Shown one piece after another: positions 15,933-21,663 of a stretch of DNA of 21,663 nt (positions are counted from its first letter, which is position 1; each line of letters opens with the position of its first letter). The position numbers and the translations under genes were made by a program. This stretch comes from UBA961 sp041191145 (lineage in GTDB: Bacteria; Bacteroidota; Ignavibacteria; Kapaibacteriales; UBA961): contig JBEEPK010000030.1 in NCBI GenBank assembly GCA_041191145.1, forward strand, positions 1 to 21,663, read 5' to 3'. Under the pieces are notes generated by a model. It was not told the origin of the DNA, searched no databases, and was given only the letters and a program-made list of their open reading frames with translations.

Positions 15933-16353
15933 ATTATTCTTTTTCATGGCAAGTTTTGTCTTGATTTGTTCATTTTTTGGATTCAATCAGCAAAAGTCAT
16001 ATGCTAATTCAAATGAAGATGACTCAGTAATGCAGGAAACAATGCTAGAAATCCCTGATTCCATCATTCAAGGGAAGGCATCATTCTATGGTTCTGAATT
16101 CAATGGTCGCAAAACCGCAAATGGTGAGATTTATGATGAAACGGCATTGACTGCAGCACATCGCACTTTGCCATTTGGAACTGTTCTCCGCGTGACAAAT
16201 CTTCGAAATGGATTATCTGTCATTGTGCGGATCAATGATCGCGGACCATTTCATCCGAACAGAGTGATTGATCTCTCAAAAAATGCCGCAGAAGAAATTG
16301 ATCTCATCACTTATGGCGTCACAGATATCGAAGCAGAAATTCTTGAACAATAA
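15925..16353 (+). CDS. RlpA-like double-psi beta-barrel protein
   Basis: A 142-residue exported protein with a signal peptide (MNKLFFFMASFVLICSFFGF) and a single RlpA domain. The conserved run is seen: GKASFYGSEFNGRKTANGE, AAHRTLPFGTVLRVTN, then INDRGPFHPNRVIDLSKNAA with the likely catalytic Asp. RlpA proteins are lytic transglycosylases that act on peptide-free glycan strands. This one lacks the C-terminal SPOR domain that recruits the E. coli and Pseudomonas proteins to septa. The start could also be ATG 15919; I prefer 15925 on the signal-peptide pattern. It overlaps the murE end, which suits a joint wall role. Confidence 0.9.
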   Translation: MNKLFFFMASFVLICSFFGFNQQKSYANSNEDDSVMQETMLEIPDSIIQGKASFYGSEFNGRKTANGEIYDETALTAAHRTLPFGTVLRVTNLRNGLSVIVRINDRGPFHPNRVIDLSKNAAEEIDLITYGVTDIEAEILEQ

Positions 16354-16365
16354 TCAAATCAACAT

Positions 16366-18495
16366 ATGAATAAGTCATTACTGATAGTGTTTCTATTCGC
16401 ATTTTTTCAAAATGCATCATCGCAGTATACTCCTTCCATCCTCCTTCCCGGTCATCAGGAAGAGAAATATGAGCTTTGTTCTCATGCACATGGAATGCAT
16501 CAAAAGATGAGTGAAAGGCCACTGGAGTCTATCAATGAAATTGATGTATTGACTTATGATGTATTCATGGACTGGAGATTGCCATTTTCCACACCTGATT
16601 CCGTGCTTCCGAGTTATACCTATTCCGGAAAAAACGAATTGACTTTTATTCCACTTTCAAGTATTTCAACAATAAAGCTTCATGCTGCCTCCATGACAAT
16701 TGATTCAGTAACATTAGATGGAACGAAGCTTGCTTCCATTGCGATCATTCAGCAATCGAATGGAAATTGGAGCATAAATCTTCCGAGTGTTTTATCCGCA
16801 GATACTCATTCATTACATATTTGGTACACCTATAAAGGTGATGCAAAGAAAGGATTCTACTATTATCCCAAAGGAATGTTTGTTAGAAAATTCCAAGGAC
16901 TTGATTCCAATTTCGTAGAGGAAGACCTTGCCTACGTTATGAATCAACCGGAAGATGCTCGCTACTGGATGCCATGCAATGATAGACCAGATGATAAAGC
17001 AAGAGCTCGAATCACGATTCGTGTTCCTTATGATTCCACGCTTACTGACACAAACAATATACGCGTCACATCCAATGGTGATTTGACTGATCTTACAATC
17101 GGAAGAATGAATGGAATTCCATCCTACAGAGATTATACATTTTATGATACCACGCTCATTCCGACATATCTCATGGTTGTGAATGCATCACGATTCGTGG
17201 ACTTTACCCTTTGGGCCAAAGTCCCTAATTCGAATGATTCCATTCCGATTTACAATTATGTTTGGAAGAAGGATTTTGATGGCACAAAAACAGATGGTAG
17301 CGAATACAATGCAAAATATGCTTTGAGTTTTACGCCTAGCATGATCACCGGTTATATTCCTTTGTTTGGCAAATATCCATTCAAAACATATGGACATACT
17401 TCGGCTCAACCATTTTGGGCGGGTGGCATGGAACATCAGCGCATGAGCACGATCAATCGCACATGGCTTAGAGGATGGTCCAGCAATGGATTGGCGCATG
17501 AAGTCATGCATCAATGGTTTGGAGATTTGGTCACATGCAAAACATGGGGTGAGATCTGGCTCAATGAAGGCGCCGGCACATGGGGTGAAGCTTTATGGTA
17601 TGAGACATGGGGAGGTTATCCCGAGTATATATCCATGATGCGTTCAAAAAGAAATGATTATTTCCGCATCAATGCCAATGTCTTACAACCACCTATTTTC
17701 GGCATTCCAATTGAAAATATTTTCAATTATGCCACCACCTATGCAAAGTCAAGTTGGGTCTATCACATGCTCCGCACAATGCTTGGTGATGATGTATTCT
17801 ATCCTGTATTGCGCACATATTTGAATCGATATGCTTATGGCAATGCAAATACGGAAGAATTTAAGAATATATTCAAACAAGAAGCACCGAATCCACCGAT
17901 TGACTATGATGTATTTTTTGATCAATGGCTCATGAAAAGAGGTCATCCGGTCGTGAAATTTTCTACTCTGAGAGAACATGTCAATGCGCAAAATGAAACC
18001 TATGTTCACTTTGTGATCAATCAAGTACAAGCAGGCAATGCTATTCCTGCAACTTTTCAATTCCCTCTTTCGATTCGATTCATAGGTAAGACAGATACAG
18101 TCATGTATCGCGGAATAGTCAAGAATTCAAGTCATGAAGGATTTATCAAACTTCAATCTCCACTTGTCAAAGCAATCATTGATCCAAATTCTGATGTTTT
18201 GATGGAGACAGACACCGTTTCAGGATCATATCTTTCCATAGAAGAATCAAAGCAAACTATGCAAGCATATATTCGTGGTTTTGGAGATGAGCAATATCTT
18301 TCAATCAAAAGTGGAAATGAAGAGCAAGTTTCCATCTTGATTCACGATATTCGAGGTTCCTTGATTCATTCTGACAACATATCTATAGCTTCCAATGAAT
18401 TGATTGAAAAGAAACTTCCACACTTCAGTACAGGAATGTATATTGTATCCATTCGATCTACTAAAGGGATGATCGGTTTACGATATCAGCAATAA
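16366..18495 (+). CDS. Secreted M1-family zinc aminopeptidase-like protein with T9SS sorting domain
   Basis: A 709-residue protein with a signal peptide (MNKSLLIVFLFAFFQNASSQ) and an M1 peptidase core. The zinc site HEVMH (378-382) and the third ligand Glu401 in LNEGAG have the required 18-residue spacing. The N-terminus-binding motif reads GGMEH (353-357) where cytosolic M1 enzymes have GAMEN. The likely transition-state Tyr459 lies in TTYAKSSWVY. The last ~75 residues (VSILIHDIRGSLIHS to FSTGMYIVSIRSTKG) form a Por-type C-terminal sorting domain, so the protein is likely sent across the outer membrane by the type IX system. The start lies 12 nt past the rlpA-like stop. The substrate is unknown. 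Confidence 0.93.
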   Translation: MNKSLLIVFLFAFFQNASSQYTPSILLPGHQEEKYELCSHAHGMHQKMSERPLESINEIDVLTYDVFMDWRLPFSTPDSVLPSYTYSGKNELTFIPLSSISTIKLHAASMTIDSVTLDGTKLASIAIIQQSNGNWSINLPSVLSADTHSLHIWYTYKGDAKKGFYYYPKGMFVRKFQGLDSNFVEEDLAYVMNQPEDARYWMPCNDRPDDKARARITIRVPYDSTLTDTNNIRVTSNGDLTDLTIGRMNGIPSYRDYTFYDTTLIPTYLMVVNASRFVDFTLWAKVPNSNDSIPIYNYVWKKDFDGTKTDGSEYNAKYALSFTPSMITGYIPLFGKYPFKTYGHTSAQPFWAGGMEHQRMSTINRTWLRGWSSNGLAHEVMHQWFGDLVTCKTWGEIWLNEGAGTWGEALWYETWGGYPEYISMMRSKRNDYFRINANVLQPPIFGIPIENIFNYATTYAKSSWVYHMLRTMLGDDVFYPVLRTYLNRYAYGNANTEEFKNIFKQEAPNPPIDYDVFFDQWLMKRGHPVVKFSTLREHVNAQNETYVHFVINQVQAGNAIPATFQFPLSIRFIGKTDTVMYRGIVKNSSHEGFIKLQSPLVKAIIDPNSDVLMETDTVSGSYLSIEESKQTMQAYIRGFGDEQYLSIKSGNEEQVSILIHDIRGSLIHSDNISIASNELIEKKLPHFSTGMYIVSIRSTKGMIGLRYQQ

Positions 18496-18509
18496 TCATT
18501 GAGTTCAAT

Positions 18510-20171
18510 TTGCCCAAAGCACCTCTACATATTGCAAATAGTCAATATTCAGAACAATCCTTCCACGGAATACCTGCCTCTCGCGGTATTGTGAAGGGAA
18601 ATGCAATTGTAATTCACAATGATTTGATCGGAGACTATCAAGAACATATCTCAATAGATCAGATTCCCGATGAACTTGAGCGATTTTCGCAAGCAGTGAT
18701 CAAGAGTGAACAACAATTCGAACATATCATCACGATTAGTCGTGAGCAATTTCCTGCCATGTCTCATATTCTTGAGACATATTCCATGATTCTCATGGAT
18801 TCAGACATGCATGAATCCATACGCAAGAAAATCAAGGAAGGATATTCCGCCGAAAATGCAATCTTCCATAATTTCAATGCACAGAAGCAATTTTTTCTAC
18901 TTGCAAAAGATCCCATCCTCAGTGAAAGAGCAGTGGATTTTGACCATGTAAGTTCACAATTACTTTCCGCATTGCGCAATAAAACCATCAGTCATCAAGT
19001 ATGTGAAGATAGTATTGTCATTGCAACATCGATCACACCCACCGATATCATGACTTTCAAGCAGCAAAATTGTAAGGGATTTGCGACCGAAATCGGAGGA
19101 ATCGCATCACATGCATCAATCCTTTCTCGCTCCCTTTCGATGACCTCTGTCATTGGTATCAATGATATCGTGCATAAAGTCAGAACCGGTGATACAATCA
19201 TATTGGATGGCAATAATGGCATCTTGATTGTAAATCCCACCGAAGAGACATTGAATCAATATCATCAAAGAAGCATTGAAGAGATACAATACCGCGCTTC
19301 ATTGGGTGATCTCGCTCATTTGGAATCGAAGACAGAGAAAGGGACACATATATGCATCTCAGCAAATATCGATTCATTGACAGACATTGATGAAGCCATA
19401 GCAAATGGTGCTGAAGGGATTGGACTACTCAGATCAGAATTTCAAATTGCACGCTATGGAAGAATTCCCGACGAGGATGCTCAGTTTGAATGGTATTCAA
19501 CTTGTGCAAAAAAAGTATATCCCGAATTCTGCATAATTCGAGCCTTCGACATAGGTTCGGATAAATTTGCGGAAGGTTTACCAAAAGAAGAAAATCCTGC
19601 TTTGGGAGTAAGAGGCATTCGTTTTTTACTCAAGAGAAAGGATATATTCAAAACACAATTGCGAGCCATAATCAAGGCTTCAAAAACAAAAAATGTCAAG
19701 CTTATGTTACCGATGATCACGAATGTATCAGAGGTGCTTCAAACCAAGGAATTACTAGAGGAGTGTAAAAGAGAATTGGATCAAGAAGGTTTTCTGTATG
19801 ATCCGCATTTACCCTTTGGTATTATGATTGAAACGCCTGCATCTGCATTGGATATTGAATCCTATTTCAAGCATTGTGATTTTTTCAGCATTGGTACAAA
19901 TGATCTCACGCAGTATATACTTGCCTCGGATAGAATCAACGAACATGTTGCCGATATTTATGATATCTTCCACCCCATCGTATTCAAGCTCATAGGTACT
20001 ATAGTCAAGGATTGTAAACAAGCCGGAAAAGATATATCTCTCTGCGGAGAACTTGCAGGATTTCCTGATGCAACAGATACATTACTCTCATTGGGACTAC
20101 AGAATATCAGCATTTCCCCACCCTTGATTCCGGGAATCAAAAGAAAAATCATCCGTAATCAAACAGTCTGA
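18510..20171 (+). CDS. ptsI: Phosphoenolpyruvate-protein phosphotransferase (PTS enzyme I)
   Basis: A 553-residue enzyme that takes phosphate from PEP and passes it to HPr. The phospho-accepting His201 sits in GGIASHASILSRSL. The PEP-binding barrel follows with EGIGLLRSEF, RAFDIGSDKF, FGIMIETPASAL, FSIGTNDLTQY and LCGELAG, all in order and with the catalytic Cys. Length is slightly below the usual ~570. The start is a TTG at 18510: no in-frame ATG precedes the conserved FHGIPASRGIVKG, and only a weak GAG lies upstream. No HPr, HPr kinase or enzyme II gene is in the window. A PEP synthase is less likely because the domain order and length fit enzyme I. Confidence 0.93.
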   Translation: MPKAPLHIANSQYSEQSFHGIPASRGIVKGNAIVIHNDLIGDYQEHISIDQIPDELERFSQAVIKSEQQFEHIITISREQFPAMSHILETYSMILMDSDMHESIRKKIKEGYSAENAIFHNFNAQKQFFLLAKDPILSERAVDFDHVSSQLLSALRNKTISHQVCEDSIVIATSITPTDIMTFKQQNCKGFATEIGGIASHASILSRSLSMTSVIGINDIVHKVRTGDTIILDGNNGILIVNPTEETLNQYHQRSIEEIQYRASLGDLAHLESKTEKGTHICISANIDSLTDIDEAIANGAEGIGLLRSEFQIARYGRIPDEDAQFEWYSTCAKKVYPEFCIIRAFDIGSDKFAEGLPKEENPALGVRGIRFLLKRKDIFKTQLRAIIKASKTKNVKLMLPMITNVSEVLQTKELLEECKRELDQEGFLYDPHLPFGIMIETPASALDIESYFKHCDFFSIGTNDLTQYILASDRINEHVADIYDIFHPIVFKLIGTIVKDCKQAGKDISLCGELAGFPDATDTLLSLGLQNISISPPLIPGIKRKIIRNQTV

Positions 20172-20172
20172 A

Positions 20173-21450
20173 TCAGATATGTTTTCTACCGACTTTTCTT
20201 CTATTTCTATATACATTCAGTACTATTCCTACAGATGCCATATTCATAACGAGTGCTGAACCACCGGCACTTAAGAATGGAAGTGGAATCCCCATTACGG
20301 GAAATGCCCCGATTGCCATTCCAATATTCACTGTTGCATGGTAGAAAAAGATTATTCCCACGGAAGCGCTTAACAAAGAACCAAATGCATTGCCCGATTG
20401 TCTTGCAATGGCAATACACTGCAGGATGAGAATAGCTAAAAGTCCGATGACTAAGACTCCTCCAACAAAACCAAATTCTTCTGTTGGAACACAGAAAATA
20501 AAATCCGTCCACTGTTTCGGAATATATCGCAATTGCGTTTGCGTTCCATGGAGAAATCCTTTACCAGTCACTCCACCGCTACCAACAGCCATGATTGATT
20601 GTATCACATGATAGCCCCTGCCTCTGGGATCATTATCAGGGTTGAGAAAAGTCTGGATACGGCTTTGCTGATGAGGTTTCAATACTCCATACACATATCG
20701 AGAGGAGAATCCAATCGCTATGAATACGAGGAGCATTGCCAATGCTTTCATGAGATCCCTTTTCAAGAACATGGGTACAGATGCAGTGATGATGGATGAT
20801 ACAAATACCCATTCTCTTCCTATAAAACCCATAATCACCGAAATTGGAGCTCCCACAAGAAATGTGATGAGATTGAGACTGGCGCCACCCCAAAACATCA
20901 TGCCGAGGAGCATCACACCATAAACGGAAGCACTTCCAAAGTCAGGCTCCAACATGATGAGTCCAATTGGAATCGCAAATAATATGATCGGCATGATCAG
21001 ATCGCTCCAATTGCTAAGGTCTCTTCCTCTAGAAGAAATGGAGCGGGCAACAGCCAATAGCGTGGCTATTTTTCCGAATTCAGATGGCTGAAATGTGATA
21101 GGACCGATTGTTAACCAACTCTTCGAACCATAGACTGTTTTTCCAATCACGATAACCGCAATCAGCAGGAGCATTGCAATGCCATAGAGAATATAGGCAT
21201 AATCAAAGAGCCATCGTTCAGGCATGAACATGATTGCGATCATGACACCGCCCCCAACAATCCCGAATAATAATTGCTTCGTGAAATACTCACTCATGCC
21301 TGCATCATATGTGGCACTATAAATTGAAATCAAACCCATTGCAAAAAGCAATGTCGTAACTAGGATCAATACCCAGTCCAACATTGCATTCGATTGCTTT
21401 GAGCCCGAAGCAACAAATTCTTCGGTGAAATCATCATAGATGGATTGCAT
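20173..21450 (-). CDS. rodA: SEDS-family peptidoglycan polymerase RodA
   Basis: A 425-residue integral membrane glycosyltransferase that polymerises lipid II for cell elongation with a class B PBP. About ten hydrophobic segments are visible. The SEDS motifs are seen in order: GSKSWLTIGPITFQPSEFGK, MLEPDFGSA, LNPDNDPRGRGYHVIQS with the likely catalytic Asp, PKQWTDFIF, EEFGFVGG and GIPLPFLSAGGSA. The DPRGRGYH and FQPSE forms favour RodA over FtsW or SpoVE, but this is not absolute. The 22-residue polar N-terminal extension before MLDWVL is slightly long. It lies 14 nt past a histidine-phosphatase gene, without the usual PBP2 gene next to it here, and ends one nt from the convergent ptsI stop. 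Confidence 0.93.
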   Translation of the reverse strand: MQSIYDDFTEEFVASGSKQSNAMLDWVLILVTTLLFAMGLISIYSATYDAGMSEYFTKQLLFGIVGGGVMIAIMFMPERWLFDYAYILYGIAMLLLIAVIVIGKTVYGSKSWLTIGPITFQPSEFGKIATLLAVARSISSRGRDLSNWSDLIMPIILFAIPIGLIMLEPDFGSASVYGVMLLGMMFWGGASLNLITFLVGAPISVIMGFIGREWVFVSSIITASVPMFLKRDLMKALAMLLVFIAIGFSSRYVYGVLKPHQQSRIQTFLNPDNDPRGRGYHVIQSIMAVGSGGVTGKGFLHGTQTQLRYIPKQWTDFIFCVPTEEFGFVGGVLVIGLLAILILQCIAIARQSGNAFGSLLSASVGIIFFYHATVNIGMAIGAFPVMGIPLPFLSAGGSALVMNMASVGIVLNVYRNRRKVGRKHI

Positions 21451-21464
21451 GCTTGATTCTACAC

Positions 21465-21663
21465 TTAAACGCGATTGATATATTCCACGGTGACAGATTC
21501 GCCATCCGTGCTGATTTTTGTGATACTTCCAAAAGCAATATGCATGTCGAAAGTTCTTTGATACGGAATCTCAAGCACATAAGACAGAATGGCTCGAATC
21601 ACACTTGCATGTGTTGAGATCACGACTGTTTTATAATTCTTTGTGATGATATCCTCAAAGAAG
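21465..21663 (-). CDS. Histidine phosphatase family protein, C-terminal part (truncated by window edge)
   Basis: The frame entering from the right edge on the minus strand encodes about 65 residues before a TAA at 21467-21465. It includes VVISTHASVIRAILSYVLEI, where the THASVIR stretch corresponds to the second active-site His of the phosphoglycerate-mutase-like superfamily. AFGSITKIST and a short final strand follow, the normal end of the domain. Members include broad-specificity phosphatases and CobC; which one this is cannot be told without the N-terminal RHG motif, which lies outside the window. It precedes rodA by 14 nt and probably shares its transcript. Confidence 0.8.
   Translation of the reverse strand, partial: FFEDIITKNYKTVVISTHASVIRAILSYVLEIPYQRTFDMHIAFGSITKISTDGESVTVEYINRV

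Noticed and set aside
1..21663. tRNA/rRNA genes, CRISPR arrays, insertion sequences, phage or defence genes
   Set aside because: I looked in every gap and on both strands; gaps are too short or lack the folds, no regularly spaced repeats occur, and no transposase, integrase or nuclease-system gene is present.

Overview
The window looks like a compact, low-GC (roughly 40% by eye) chromosome segment from the Bacteroidota/Chlorobi/Ignavibacteria/Kapabacteria side of the FCB group. Four signs point there. The secreted M1 peptidase ends in a type IX secretion (Por) sorting domain. A lipoprotein has the 'signal peptide, Ig/Fn3-like, GATase-like' layout common in those phyla. Several starts lack a Shine-Dalgarno sequence, and TAnnTTTG-like -7 boxes precede the main operons. 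murE has a meso-DAP specificity motif, which implies a Gram-negative wall. Placement below phylum level is a guess. The window is almost all core housekeeping genes. I saw no mobile element, CRISPR array, tRNA or rRNA, and no convincing new defence or biosynthetic system. No gap exceeds 300 bases; the largest is the 280-bp divergent control region at 9663-9942.

Layout. (1) 10-897, minus: an outer-membrane beta-barrel protein. It is divergent, across only 35 bp, from (2) 933-1593, plus: a PASTA-domain membrane protein broken by an internal deletion and frameshift in its first PASTA repeat. (3) 1597-9662, minus: a ten-gene unit read yceD, rpmF, plsX, fabH, fabD, fabG, acpP, fabF, rnc, then a DHH/NrnA-like phosphoesterase. 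This couples ribosome assembly, start-up of phospholipid and fatty-acid synthesis, and RNA processing and turnover. Hairpins lie after rpmF, after acpP and just before rnc, and may tune relative expression inside the unit. (4) 9943-20171, plus: nine genes in one direction: tryptophan 2,3-dioxygenase, a ComF-type phosphoribosyltransferase, a lipoprotein of unknown role, tsaB, an ElaA-type acetyltransferase, murE, an RlpA-like protein, a secreted M1 peptidase and ptsI. Four successive junctions are ATGA stop/start overlaps, so at least comF-like to murE is translationally coupled. (5) 20173-21663, minus: rodA, preceded by the 3' end of a histidine-phosphatase-family gene that runs off the window.

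Functionally, the minus unit supplies acyl-ACP (fabH starts, fabD loads malonyl-ACP, fabF/fabG elongate on acpP) and acyl-phosphate (plsX) for membrane lipid. The plus unit and rodA contribute to the wall (murE makes UDP-MurNAc-tripeptide, RlpA-like acts on glycan, rodA polymerises) and to tRNA t6A modification (tsaB). The points most worth a second look are the broken PASTA gene, the perfect 13-bp hairpin directly upstream of rnc, the animal-length tryptophan dioxygenase, the unknown lipoprotein locked into the tsaB-murE overlap chain, and an enzyme I without visible PTS partners.
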